The notes beneath the pieces are model-generated. The model ran no database searches. It worked only from the letters and a program-made list of their open reading frames with translations, and had not been told where the DNA came from. The translations under genes were made by a program, and so were the position numbers. DNA of 64,000 bases. Origin: Lithodes maja. Taxonomy: Eukaryota; Arthropoda; Malacostraca; Decapoda; Lithodidae. Shown here piece after piece: positions 8,665 to 18,530 of this stretch. Location: assembly GCA_037953745.1 (NCBI GenBank), contig JBAKBP010003126.1, positions 96,071 to 160,070 on the forward strand, written 5' to 3'. Each line of letters starts with the position of its first letter. Position 1 is the stretch's first letter.

Positions 8665-11580
8665 TTAGAACTCCTGCTTGGTGTGGTAAGCAGCGAAGCA
8701 CCCTACAGCACAGAGTGCCACCTTGCACTCCACACACTCCGTGGTTGACTTTTTACCTGGGTGCGGCCTCACCCTGCTGTGGTAGCAGACATGGCACCGC
8801 TTCTGATTTGTTCTTCCTGCTGCATTCTGAGGAAAGTAACCAAGCTGGTGCCTAAGCAGGTATGGAGCAGACTGCAAGCGGTCGATAACGGCGGGCCCAG
8901 GATGTGCCACTGCCCTCTGTGGCGTAGCATACTTCTCCAGGAGCCCCGTCAACACCTGCTTTTGGAACCTCCGCAGGCTGTTGAACTTCAGGGGTGGGTT
9001 CTCATTCCGAAGCCTGTATATATTATAGGCATTCAGAATTGACATGTCCACCATATGCAGAAAGAACTTTTTGTACCATCTGCACGAGGTACGCAGGCAG
9101 TCAATGAAGCCTATCTGCATGTCGGACTTGTCCACCAGCCTCATGTTGACATTGTAGTCCAGGACAGTATCGGGCTTGGTCACCCTGGCCTGGGTGCGGC
9201 GATCCACCTTGCCAGTCTCCACCATTTCCCCCTTGTGGATGGTGGTCAGGAGGTTGACCTTCCGCTGGTCGTGCCAGTGGATAGCCAGAATGGGCCCAGA
9301 CTTCTTCCTGAAGACATCACCTTTTTTGGTCTTTGCAGGGAAAGTTGGCATGCCCTTCCTTTTCCCTCGTACTGTGCCTACAGTCCCTGTCTTGCGCTCA
9401 TGCAGGTACTGTGAGAGAGTGGGGGACGTGTAATAGTTGTCCGTGTAGAGGACGTGATTTTTATGGAAGTAGCGGTCCATCATGGCTTGCACCACTGCTC
9501 CGCCAAATCCAATGAGGGGGTCCACAAGCACGTCCCCTTCCTTCCCGCTGTACACCAGGAAGTCCAGGACATAGCCAGTTGTGCAGTCGCACAGCACAAA
9601 GAATTTTATGCCAAAGCGATGTCTTTTGGAGGGGATGTACTGCCGGAAGCTGAGTTTTCCCCGGAACAGCACAAGAGACTCGTCAATGACGACCTTGCGG
9701 AAGGGCTTGAAGTAGGAGGTGAAGCGGTCTCGCATCATCTCATACAACGTCCTAATCTTCCACAGCTTGTCTGGGCGGTGGACGTCGGTGTTGGTGACAA
9801 GATGGAGCGCTGCGAGGATATCAAGGTACCGGTCGCGAGCCATATATTTCCCGAAGGCAGGGGTTGAAATCAGATCATTGGTGATCCAATAGTCAGGCAA
9901 CCTATGCTTCCTGACATGAGGCATTAGCATGGTGAGTGCCAGGAACACCATGAATTCTTGAGGAGTCACTGGGGTCCACTTCCTCATATGGCCCTTGGTC
10001 ACCTTGCCCAAAAAGTGTACCTGGAATTGGTGCTGCTTGTTTGTCTCTTTGACAACATAGCCTACCACCTCCTCATCAAAGAATGCCTCAAATAGTTGGT
10101 GTGGTGGAGCATTGGGGCCTGCAGGAAAATTGGGGGTAATGCCTGAACCCTCCAGTGCCTCATCAAAAGGTGGCACATCAGGGTTGTATCCATCCCCATC
10201 AACTACGTCCTGCCATTGAAAAACGTAGAATGGGTCTTGTCTACGCTGACGAGGAGCTCCAACTGGTAGCCCAGTACGCCCACGGCCAACTCGGGAGGCG
10301 CGCGCCCTAGGGCGGCGGCGAGGGCGTCGGTCAGGGCGGCGGCCAGGGCGGCGGGCAGAAAGACGGGCAGCACGAAGCCGGGCCAAGCGGGTGGGTCGAG
10401 GGTCGTCGATGTCCATATAGTCATCGTCATCGTCAGAGTGGTCATCTTGCCCTGACGGTGGACCTATGTAATCATGGCCAGAGTCTTCAGAGCGGTGCCC
10501 TTCATCATCAGTGGCCCCCACATAATCTGGCGGGGAACCAGTGATGCGTGGGCGGCGTGCGGGTGGGCGAGGTGGGGAAGGAGTGACAGGTGAGGCTGTG
10601 TCCTCCAGAGGTCCCGGGCTCCTTGGCCTGCGACGAGTCACAGAAAGCAATGATTCCGTTTCACTAGGCCCAGGTATTGGGGTGGCGACCTCAAATACTT
10701 CTGCAGGAAGACATGTTGAAGGCGGGAGAGGTGGGGAGGACCGTGGGGAAAGTTGCGGGGACGTATGGCTGGGGCCGGCAGGGGTGGACGCCGCCGCGGG
10801 AGCCTCAAACAAAACTCTCTTACTTTTCTTCATTTTCTTGGTATATTTTCTACCTTTCCCCTTTTCTGCAGCAGTATGTCTCCTGTCGGGGGACCTAGGA
10901 GGCAAATAGGCCGAAAGTGGGGGGTCCTCAACCCTTGGCAATGGTGGGGGTGGTGGGGAAGAATGCGGGGCATCCGGGTCATCTTGGGTGGCGTGGGTAG
11001 ATAAGGGAGACAATGGCGGTCGAGAAGGGTCACCACGCTGACCCTCACTCACAGCCTCATCCTCACCAACTATTTTAGCTTGTTCCCTAGCTGCCGCGGC
11101 CGCCTTTTCAAGTATTTTTAACTTGTAGAAATGCAGCTTGAAAGGCGATTTACCTGGGGAAGGGCTTGGAGTCGTGTCACTTATGCGAAATTTTGTTTGT
11201 GACCTTGAACTCTCCCACTCACTCACTCTCGCAAGTTCACTTTCTTGAGGTAAACCAGCTTCCTCAACAACTGGTACATCACGTACATCACCTTCATCAC
11301 TCTCATCACTCTCAAATTCTTTCGCAAATCCCAGGAATTGTTCTTTATCACTCTCATGGCCATAATCACTCGACTTATAATTACTCGAGTGGTCACTCAC
11401 TTCTTCATCAATCTTATGCTTGGCATCAGCTTTCTCATAAAGTCTCAAAGTCGTCTCAATACCTCCGGGAGATAACACATTTAGGCGATGGCGTCGGGGT
11501 AAGGCACGACGCACTATCAAGGGCGTCGTAGGAAGCACGATGTCGGACACGGCGGAATCACTATTTGGTGTACTGTCCAT
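8665..11580 (-). CDS. piggyBac transposase, 971 aa, intact
   Basis: A DDE-type (DDE_Tnp_1_7) transposase that cuts and pastes the surrounding element at TTAA. Residues ~1-460 are a low-complexity acidic, proline- and arginine-rich extension, much longer than in typical ~600-residue piggyBac proteins. The catalytic core follows. The first aspartate is in VVIDESLVLFRG (~residue 630), the second in LYTDNYYTSP (~712) and the third in NMRLVDKSD (~815). A cysteine-rich C-terminal zinc domain starts at CHVCYHSR (~899) and has CVECKVALC. The chosen ATG (11580) lies ~190 bp from the right transposon end. No stop or frameshift is visible. With intact inverted ends and TTAA sites this is the best candidate for an active gene in the window. 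In-vivo activity is not shown by sequence. Confidence 0.95.
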   Translation of the reverse strand: MDSTPNSDSAVSDIVLPTTPLIVRRALPRRHRLNVLSPGGIETTLRLYEKADAKHKIDEEVSDHSSNYKSSDYGHESDKEQFLGFAKEFESDESDEGDVRDVPVVEEAGLPQESELARVSEWESSRSQTKFRISDTTPSPSPGKSPFKLHFYKLKILEKAAAAAREQAKIVGEDEAVSEGQRGDPSRPPLSPLSTHATQDDPDAPHSSPPPPPLPRVEDPPLSAYLPPRSPDRRHTAAEKGKGRKYTKKMKKSKRVLFEAPAAASTPAGPSHTSPQLSPRSSPPLPPSTCLPAEVFEVATPIPGPSETESLLSVTRRRPRSPGPLEDTASPVTPSPPRPPARRPRITGSPPDYVGATDDEGHRSEDSGHDYIGPPSGQDDHSDDDDDYMDIDDPRPTRLARLRAARLSARRPGRRPDRRPRRRPRARASRVGRGRTGLPVGAPRQRRQDPFYVFQWQDVVDGDGYNPDVPPFDEALEGSGITPNFPAGPNAPPHQLFEAFFDEEVVGYVVKETNKQHQFQVHFLGKVTKGHMRKWTPVTPQEFMVFLALTMLMPHVRKHRLPDYWITNDLISTPAFGKYMARDRYLDILAALHLVTNTDVHRPDKLWKIRTLYEMMRDRFTSYFKPFRKVVIDESLVLFRGKLSFRQYIPSKRHRFGIKFFVLCDCTTGYVLDFLVYSGKEGDVLVDPLIGFGGAVVQAMMDRYFHKNHVLYTDNYYTSPTLSQYLHERKTGTVGTVRGKRKGMPTFPAKTKKGDVFRKKSGPILAIHWHDQRKVNLLTTIHKGEMVETGKVDRRTQARVTKPDTVLDYNVNMRLVDKSDMQIGFIDCLRTSCRWYKKFFLHMVDMSILNAYNIYRLRNENPPLKFNSLRRFQKQVLTGLLEKYATPQRAVAHPGPAVIDRLQSAPYLLRHQLGYFPQNAAGRTNQKRCHVCYHSRVRPHPGKKSTTECVECKVALCAVGCFAAYHTKQEF

Positions 11581-12912
11581 GATGGCGTCGGGGTAGATAC
11601 TGTTGTTGTGGCGTCGTTGACGCCGGGTGGCGCCACCTACCGCCCAATCATCACAAAATGTGCGCGCGGCTTTCGAAAATCAAGCACGAAAGCAAGGGGC
11701 GTACATGAGGCCATCCGGGTTGCGCGGGCCGAGTATGTTATGGGCGTATATGAGGTCATCCGGGTTGGAGGGGTTAAGGGGTTAATGTGAACAGCGATCT
11801 TCTTGATGAGGATAGTTGGTGAACGTTCTACATGTTCACGAGTTATATGCCCAGCTCATCATCCAATTTGTGACTAGACTAGTGCCATGTGTAAGAGCCC
11901 GACCATGCCCAGGAGTTGTCTGTAGAGGGGCGAGGACTTAGCCTTGATTTGCCTACCGAGCCAGGGGCGAGTGCAGTACCCGAGACTACAGCTCGCTCGT
12001 AGTGCCGGTATAGTAGAGTAACGTAATTTATCTGTCCTTGTGTTCTCTACAGTCTTTTCCTGGGTTCTCGCTTTCGGTGCTGGGACTCGTTGTTCCTGTG
12101 ACTTGGCCTGCTAGCTAGAACACATGGGGATGATGAGTGGGATATATCTTTATTTTTACTATGCATTGCAGCTCTCTTTAAGTTTATGTATGTAACACTT
12201 TACAATACACATTACTCACACACAAGACAACACTATTAATACTTTCATGTATCAATTAACTGCACTGTCGTTTTGCTGCTGTGTCCGGAGTTCTGTTGCG
12301 TAGGGCGCATACGGACTCAGAGGGGAGACAGAGTGAGAGAAGCGAAGTAGCCTATGCGGTAGTAGGCTACCGGCGCAGTACTGTTGCCTGCAACCTTTTA
12401 GTTATTCCAAGTATAGATTCATTCTTATAATAAGTGACTACTATTTATGTTCCTTCCATGTGTATTATTAGGTATCTACTGGATCATGAACATCTTGTAT
12501 GCTACATGCTAGGGCATGTTAGTAGGGGACAGTTATTCTAGTGCACGCGCTTTCAAGTAGGCGTGTACATTTGTCATTTAGCATTTCACTGTCATACCTT
12601 TAGCCTGCTTCTATTCTACATTATTAGAGGCTTAATATTAACGTAGTTTCTTGAGTATTGCATTTCTTTAGTAATAACGTAACCTATAAATGTCTGAGGG
12701 AGTTTAGCCTCATAGCCTACCCCTGTTGTACACTTTCGCCGAGTTAAGGTACCTCGTTACCATAGACGATAACTCTGTAGGGCGTTGGTGCTTTTGTTGT
12801 CTGGAGCATATAGTATTTGGGACTGGAATCGAGCGTGTCGTTGTCACATAAGCCATTTCTGTCCTACGATCAAGAATCCCGAATATGTATTGCCGATCCA
12901 GCCGTAACAAAA

Positions 12913-12930
12913 TGGCGACCTTGCACAAGA
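12913..12930 (+). other. Primer-binding site of the LTR retrotransposon
   Basis: TGGCGACCTTGCACAAGA begins 3 nt after the 5' LTR ends (ACA at 12907-12909). A TGG start matches the complement of a tRNA CCA tail. I cannot name the tRNA. Confidence 0.7.
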
Positions 12931-13179
12931 TTCAGTAGTATCCTATCACATGTTTTTTGGAGAACTATTCTATGCTACCTAGTAGAGCTGGCTAGAATTT
13001 TCTTGCATATTGGAGGAATTTTTATTGTGTCATTATTGTATTGGTGGACTTGCAGATTGTTTCGTTAGGGGTGTCTAGAGTAGAGTCATTCAAGCATCTT
13101 TAACATTTTGTGAGTCGAGACTGCAATTAGTAATAAGCACTTTTTTTTTTTTATGAACAGCAATTGTATAACCAGCACT

Positions 13180-14034
13180 ATGTCTAATGACTCATCATTT
13201 ACGGGGGAGGATAACACGGTACAGCCTAGTGACCAGCAAGTACAACAGATATAAAGGGAGGGGAGTGTTATAAGTGGAGAGAGGGATGCCCGGGCATTTT
13301 TGCAGACACCTTTGACCGAACAGCGCCTGCAGGCTATTGATTGTTACGGTCTTCGCTGTTTAGCCACGGTTTTGGGGCGGGACTGTCCTGACAGTTGGCC
13401 CAAGAAGAATTTGGTGGCATGTTTGTTGGGTGATGGCGATGGGGCGGTGGGTGGAGTGGGGTCTTGGGGGGTTCCCTCCAAGCCTCCATTCCACTCTACC
13501 CCTGAGCTGGGCCCTCAGCCAGCGAGTCTTAGCACGATGCAGCAGGAGGGTTCTCAAGGGCAAGCTGGCTTACCCGTAAACACGTCTCGGTGTGGATCCC
13601 CCATTTTGTGCTCTCCCCCCCCAGGCCTGTCTCCTGAGATGTTATTTCAGCTAGAACTAGCTAAGTTTAAGCTGCAGGAGACTCAGATACAACAGGCTAG
13701 TATAGAACGCATAGAGGTTGCTAGAATCCAAGCCAATCAGGATGCAACCAGGTACCAGGCTGAAATGGATGTCGAGAAGTCTAGAGTAGAGACTACGGGG
13801 CGTCATCTCGGTGGTGGGCACCGGGTTACAGACTCACTTTCGCATTTAATTAAGTTAGTACCCGCATTTGATGAGACAGCAGTGACTGAGTTTTTTGCTC
13901 GTTTCGAAAAGAAGTGTCGTGAGTATGACTGGCCTGAGGTTAAATGGGCAGCATTAGTTTCATCACGTCTAGTGGGTAAGGGGTTGAAAGCCTACGATGC
14001 ACTGTCACTGGACGAGAGTGTAGGAGACTGGTGA
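13180..14034 (+). pseudogene. Gag N-terminal part, broken by a stop and a frameshift
   Basis: The frame opens with ATG at 13180 (MSNDSSFTGEDN), meets a TAA at 13252-13254, then continues open to 14034. The segment after the stop starts near LQTPLTEQRLQAIDCYGLRC, then a glycine/proline-rich linker, a coiled-coil-prone helix (~13640-13790: FKLQETQIQQASIERIEVAR), and the start of a capsid domain (LIKLVPAFDETAVTEFFARF). The capsid continues in another frame at 14031 (KEAVLRAYELQPETYRLKFR, SCAN-like). A 1-nt loss near 14028 is the simplest explanation. It lies mid-capsid, so programmed frameshifting is unlikely. Confidence 0.8.
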
Positions 14035-17000
14035 AGGAGGCTGTGCTCCGGGCCTACGAACTGCAACCCGAAACTTATAGATTGAAGTTCCGTGGCGTGA
14101 ATAAGAAGAGCGACGTCAGTTTTATGGAGCACGCACGGGACTTAACAGATGCAGGTAATAACTGGTTTCGGTCCGAGCACGCAGAGTCGGCTGAGGAAAT
14201 TAAGCAACTTTTCTATCTGGAACAGTTTTACAAATGTACTGGAACCGATCTAACGCTGAACATTAAGGAAAAATGTCCCAAGACAGTAGAGGAGGCTGCC
14301 AAGATGGCAGACCTCAGATTATCATTGATTCGTGGTTGCGGTGCCGCTCAGAGGGCTGAGTCAGGGCAGAAGGGGCGCTATACCCCACCCACCAGAGTTT
14401 TCGATAATAACAAATCCTATGACACACATAACCACACTAAAAGCATTGCACCTGATAACACCTACAAACACAAGCCTCTCCCGTTTACTAAAGGTCAGGC
14501 CCCTTCTTCGCCCGCACAAGGGAAGAAGCCCATTGGGGATGTGAAATGTTACAAATGTCAGAAGCTAGGCCATTATTCACGTGAGTGCCCTAGTAACACT
14601 CCCGCTAAGCCGGTGTCATTGGTTCACAGTATCGGTGTGTCTCTGAAGGCTGCAGCAACTGCCCGGGGTAGGTTGTCAGCAGCTGAGGCACACGCGGTAA
14701 AGAAGCGTACGGAAGGCTCGACACCTGTCCGGGACGCTTTCTGTAGCCATCGGGGACACGGGTTTGTGAGCTGGGGGAGTGAACTACGGAGGGTTGACTT
14801 GCTGAGGGATACGGGGGCTTCGCAAACTTTGTTGAGGAACTTCACAGGGAAACCGATAAATGCGGCCAGAGTTGTTGTGGTGCAGGGTATAAATGCTACG
14901 AGGTCATACCCACTTGTGAGGTTGGAGTTGAGAGTGGGAGAGGTGTGCAGGGAGCTGGATGTAGGGATCGTTGAGTGTTTGCCAGTTGAGGGCGTCGACC
15001 TTCTTCTCGGCAACGACTTTGCGGTGCCCACTTCCGGGACTCCACCCTTAGTCGTTGCCGAGAGGGCGGCCGACGTGGATGGTGAGAATCGGGAATGGGT
15101 TGGGAGGTGCCAACAGGATGAGATGGCCTGTGTGGTAACCCGATCTCGCTCTGCGGCTCCTGCACAGCCTAGCACTCAACCTCGGAGACAGTGGAGGAAG
15201 GATCAGGAGAAGGTTGCTAAGGGCAGGAAAAGGGACATTGATTCTGCTGCACTTCTCGGTGATTCGGTACTTGGACCTATAATAAACACGGGAGTTGACT
15301 CTGGCCCAGATATGGTGTGTAACAAGGCAGAGTTGGGTAAGACTTCGCGTGAGGCAAGAGCTGTAGCGAGAGCCACTAAGGCAGTAGAGCCTACTAGCCG
15401 GGGTAATGTCTTATTACAAAACCATCTTGATGCATTGACGCCCAGGGACATTAGTGAGCAGCAGCTGCAAGACGCTAGCCTAGCTCGTTATAGCAATGGT
15501 GCCATAGAGTTGGAGGAAGATGGGGATGCGAAGCCGGGAGATTTCTTTAGGCTCAACAGGATATTGTACCGCAGATTTCTAGACCCCAAATCGAAGTGGG
15601 AGGGCGGTGCGAGGGTAGTAGACCAGGTGGTTGTTCCAAATAAGTATAGAGAGTCCTTATTGTGTCTGGCGCATGATGTGCCGGTGGCGGGTCATTTGGG
15701 GGTAACAAAAACATTGGCGGCATTGGGCAGGTTTTTCTGGTGGCCTGGGGTCAAGGCTGATGTCTGTGCATGGGTGGCTGGGTGTGCGACCTGCCAGACA
15801 ACGGGGAAGCCTAACCAGACCATCCCGAAGGCACCTTTGTTTCCCATACCTGTCACCGGGCCTCCGTTCAGCAAAGTTGTAGTGGATTTGGTTGGCCCTT
15901 TCCCGCCTACTAGTAGTGGCAATAAATTCCTGTTGACAATCATGGATGTGGCTACGAGATACCCGGACGCATACCCCATGAGAAACGGCTCGGCAAAGGC
16001 AGTTGTTAAAAACTTATTATTGTTCTGTTCCCGTTATGGATTTCCACGTGAGGTGCAGTCAGACCAGGGGAGCAATTTTACATCCAAATTGTTCAAGCAA
16101 ACCCTTCAGTTGCACGGTATATGTTCTGTAGTGTCGTCAGCCTACCATCCCGAGAGTCAGGGAGTCTTGGAGCGGTGGCACTCGACCCTGAAGAGTATGC
16201 TACGCTGTTACTGTGCAGAACATGACACTGATTGGGATTTGGGTCTGCCGTATGTTCTGTTCGCTGCACGTGAAGTCCCAGGAGAGAGCCTGGGGTTCAG
16301 TCCAAATCAACTAGTCTTTGGCCATAATGTGAGAGGACCTTTAAGTATGGTGAAAGAGATCTGGGAGGGCGAAGAGAAGCCGGGGTCTGTACTTAAATAT
16401 ATCCTTGAGAGCCGGGAGAGACTTATAGGTTGCATGGCAGCGGCAGGTAATAACTTGGTTAATGCACAGGCGGTCATGAAGCACCAGTATGACGCCAAGG
16501 TGAAGCTTCGGGAGTTTTCGGTGGGTCAGGAGGTAATGTTGCTTTTACCTTTGCCTGGACACCCCCTTTCTGCCAAGTTTATTGGGCCGTATGTGGTGGC
16601 TAAGAAACTGTCCGACCTTGATTATCTCGTTGCAACACCTGACCGTAGAAAAAAACATCAGTTATGTCATGTTAACCTCATGAAAGAGTATGTGAGACGC
16701 CCCTCAGAGCCTCTCACTGTCCCTGTGCTGGCCTGCAGCGGCCAGGGTGGAGAAGGAGGTGGGGACAGTCATGCTGCTGAGGAGGATAGCTGGGACTGTG
16801 TCATTTCCGCGGAACAGTGGGCGGGGAATACTGAACAAGAGGCTAGGCAAGCTGTAAGTCACCTGCCTGAGCACCAGGGTGCTGCTGTCCTAGGCCTGTT
16901 CAGGTCATACCCCTCTGTTTTCGCCGAACACCCAGGTCTCACTACTCAGGTAACGCACGACGTGGACGTCGGTGATAATGTGCCCTTCAAGTCAGTGCCC

Positions 17001-18248
17001 TACCGTGTGCCCCCGGTAAAGTTGCCAGCTTTACGGGAGGAGTTAAAGTACATGGTTGAGAGAGGGATGATCACTGAAGGTTATGTGAAGTGGACATCAC
17101 CCGTCACGTTGCAGCCAAAACCTGACGGCAAGGTGCGGTTCTGCATAGATTTTCGTAGGCTAAATGGCTTGACCACTACCAACCCTTACCCTTTGCCTCG
17201 AGTTGACGACAGCGTGGACAAGATAGGGAATGCAAAGTACCTTACTAAAATTGATCTTGTAAAAGGCTACTGGCAAGTACCCCTGTCGGACCGAGCTAAG
17301 CAAGTTTGTGGTTTTGTGGTAGATGGCAAGACCTACCAATGTAACGTAATGCCTTATGGGCTTAAGAACGCACCTGCCACGTTTCAGAACCTGATGAACG
17401 ATATTTGTGACGAAATCCCTAACTGCACGGTCTACCTTGATGACGTGATAGTGTATGATGACAATTTTGAAAATCACCTAAGGCACTTAGAGACCCTGTT
17501 TGGGAAGTTGCACGATGCTGGGCTGGTGGTGAACCTGAGGAAGTGCGAGTTTGTAAAGGCTACTGTGCAGTATCTTGGCTTCGTGGTCGGGTTAGGCCGG
17601 GTGTGCCCCCCCCTGAGCAAGATACAGGCTATCAATATGTTTCCCAGGCCCACCACTAAGCGCCAGGTCATGCGGTTCCTAGGTATGATAGGCTATTATA
17701 GGCGCTTCATCCGGGGATACTCTACTGTCTTAGCACCGTTAACTGATCTACTGTCGAAGTCAGTGAAGTTCTGTTGGGCTGCGGAGTGTCAGAGGGCTTT
17801 CGACCTAGTCAAGCACCTGCTGTGTACACATCCGATTTTGAGAGCCCCAGACTTTTCCAGGAGTTTTCAGCTGGCGACTGATGCCAGCGGTGTGGGTGCC
17901 GGGGCAGTGTTACTGCAGACTGATTCCGAGGGCTTGGAACACCCAGTGAGCTTCTTTTCTCGCAAGTTTAATTCGGCACAAAGGAATTACTCGACTATAG
18001 AGAAGGAGCTTCTTGCTATCGTTTTGTCGCTCAAACATTTCGAAGTTTATGTTCCAGCCTACGGCCCGGTAGTGACGATTTATACGGACCATCATCCCTT
18101 GAAATTCCTAAATCAGTTTCACAATCGGAATATGCGGTTGACCAGGTGGTCCCTAATGCTCCAAGAGTATAATCTCAACATTCAGCATATTGCCGGGAGT
18201 GAGAACGTGATAGCAGATTGTCTATCAAGGGTTGATGATCCAGGATAG
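14031..18248 (+). CDS. Gag C-terminus and Pol polyprotein (PR-IN-RT-RH order)
   Basis: A single open frame of ~1405 codons. Domains in order: capsid C-terminal, SCAN-like part (1-110); zinc knuckle CYKCQKLGHYSREC (~173-187); aspartic protease with DTGASQTLL (~260); integrase HHCC region (HDVPVAGHLG to CATCQ, ~545-585); integrase DDE core with VVVDLVGPF (~620), SDQGSNF (~676) and PESQGVLERW (~708); a GPY-type module (IGPYVVAKKL, ~855); RT with VRFCIDFRRLN (~1033) and YLDDVIV (~1135); RNase H with LATDASGVGAG (~1282) and ending at DCLSR (~1396). Having integrase ahead of RT is the Gmr1-like arrangement. The start is not a true initiator, because the frame is the continuation of gag after a frameshift. 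Catalytic motifs look intact. Confidence 0.93.
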   Translation: MKEAVLRAYELQPETYRLKFRGVNKKSDVSFMEHARDLTDAGNNWFRSEHAESAEEIKQLFYLEQFYKCTGTDLTLNIKEKCPKTVEEAAKMADLRLSLIRGCGAAQRAESGQKGRYTPPTRVFDNNKSYDTHNHTKSIAPDNTYKHKPLPFTKGQAPSSPAQGKKPIGDVKCYKCQKLGHYSRECPSNTPAKPVSLVHSIGVSLKAAATARGRLSAAEAHAVKKRTEGSTPVRDAFCSHRGHGFVSWGSELRRVDLLRDTGASQTLLRNFTGKPINAARVVVVQGINATRSYPLVRLELRVGEVCRELDVGIVECLPVEGVDLLLGNDFAVPTSGTPPLVVAERAADVDGENREWVGRCQQDEMACVVTRSRSAAPAQPSTQPRRQWRKDQEKVAKGRKRDIDSAALLGDSVLGPIINTGVDSGPDMVCNKAELGKTSREARAVARATKAVEPTSRGNVLLQNHLDALTPRDISEQQLQDASLARYSNGAIELEEDGDAKPGDFFRLNRILYRRFLDPKSKWEGGARVVDQVVVPNKYRESLLCLAHDVPVAGHLGVTKTLAALGRFFWWPGVKADVCAWVAGCATCQTTGKPNQTIPKAPLFPIPVTGPPFSKVVVDLVGPFPPTSSGNKFLLTIMDVATRYPDAYPMRNGSAKAVVKNLLLFCSRYGFPREVQSDQGSNFTSKLFKQTLQLHGICSVVSSAYHPESQGVLERWHSTLKSMLRCYCAEHDTDWDLGLPYVLFAAREVPGESLGFSPNQLVFGHNVRGPLSMVKEIWEGEEKPGSVLKYILESRERLIGCMAAAGNNLVNAQAVMKHQYDAKVKLREFSVGQEVMLLLPLPGHPLSAKFIGPYVVAKKLSDLDYLVATPDRRKKHQLCHVNLMKEYVRRPSEPLTVPVLACSGQGGEGGGDSHAAEEDSWDCVISAEQWAGNTEQEARQAVSHLPEHQGAAVLGLFRSYPSVFAEHPGLTTQVTHDVDVGDNVPFKSVPYRVPPVKLPALREELKYMVERGMITEGYVKWTSPVTLQPKPDGKVRFCIDFRRLNGLTTTNPYPLPRVDDSVDKIGNAKYLTKIDLVKGYWQVPLSDRAKQVCGFVVDGKTYQCNVMPYGLKNAPATFQNLMNDICDEIPNCTVYLDDVIVYDDNFENHLRHLETLFGKLHDAGLVVNLRKCEFVKATVQYLGFVVGLGRVCPPLSKIQAINMFPRPTTKRQVMRFLGMIGYYRRFIRGYSTVLAPLTDLLSKSVKFCWAAECQRAFDLVKHLLCTHPILRAPDFSRSFQLATDASGVGAGAVLLQTDSEGLEHPVSFFSRKFNSAQRNYSTIEKELLAIVLSLKHFEVYVPAYGPVVTIYTDHHPLKFLNQFHNRNMRLTRWSLMLQEYNLNIQHIAGSENVIADCLSRVDDPG

Positions 18249-18522
18249 TCGTGCACAGTGTGTGGGTTGAGCAGGAGTAAAATTAGGCTATCATAACGCC
18301 GTCCAAAAAGATTATAAAACAATAAAATAAACGAGAATTTTTTTTTTTTAGTTTTGTAAGTCTTTATTGTTGTAGCATGATGCATGCGATATTGTGTTTT
18401 ATGTATAATTCACACTTCAGTTGTTGTGCACCTTTTGCAATTAGTGGCAGCTATGGGTAGCAGGTCGGTTGGTTGCCTGTCAGATTTTGATAATGCTTCT
18501 AAGGTCGATTATCTAAAATCTT
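18249..18522 (+). other. Untranslated spacer between pol and the 3' LTR
   Basis: AT-rich, with a T9 run at ~18341. I see no open frame of note and no envelope-like coding sequence. Confidence 0.6.
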
Positions 18523-18530
18523 GGGGGGGC
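18523..18530 (+). other. Polypurine tract before the 3' LTR
   Basis: The run GGGGGGGC directly precedes TGTGACGC of the 3' LTR. It is where plus-strand priming would be expected. The tract is short. Confidence 0.6.

Larger units (their letters stand above)
7474..11773 (-). mobile_element. Autonomous piggyBac transposon
   Basis: TTAA lies on both sides (7470-7473, 11774-11777). The ends are CCCTCCAGCCC at the left and, reverse-complemented, CCCCTCCAACCC at the right. The intact 3' LTR of the host element has a single TTAA at 19215-19218 in the same context, giving a natural empty-site control. The transposon carries a 971-codon uninterrupted transposase on the minus strand and a tandem repeat array in its left third. 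It is the youngest insertion of the nest and may still be active. Confidence 0.95.
6786..12909 (+). repeat. 5' LTR, split by a piggyBac insertion
   Basis: The LTR runs 6786-7473 and 11778-12909 (about 1820 bp in total), with the 4.3-kb piggyBac transposon between. Its uninterrupted partner is at 18531-20355. Direct comparison shows few differences, for example GTGAGTTGGG versus GAGAGTTGGG near 7060/18807 and a 5-bp insertion near 20099 in the 3' copy. Confidence 0.95.

Noticed and set aside
9055..9867. Plus-strand open frames within the piggyBac gene
   Set aside because: Antisense shadows of the intact 971-codon transposase, with no domain of their own.
14031..18248. Endogenous retrovirus
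   Set aside because: No envelope-like gene or membrane segment lies between pol and the 3' LTR, and the gene order fits a retrotransposon.
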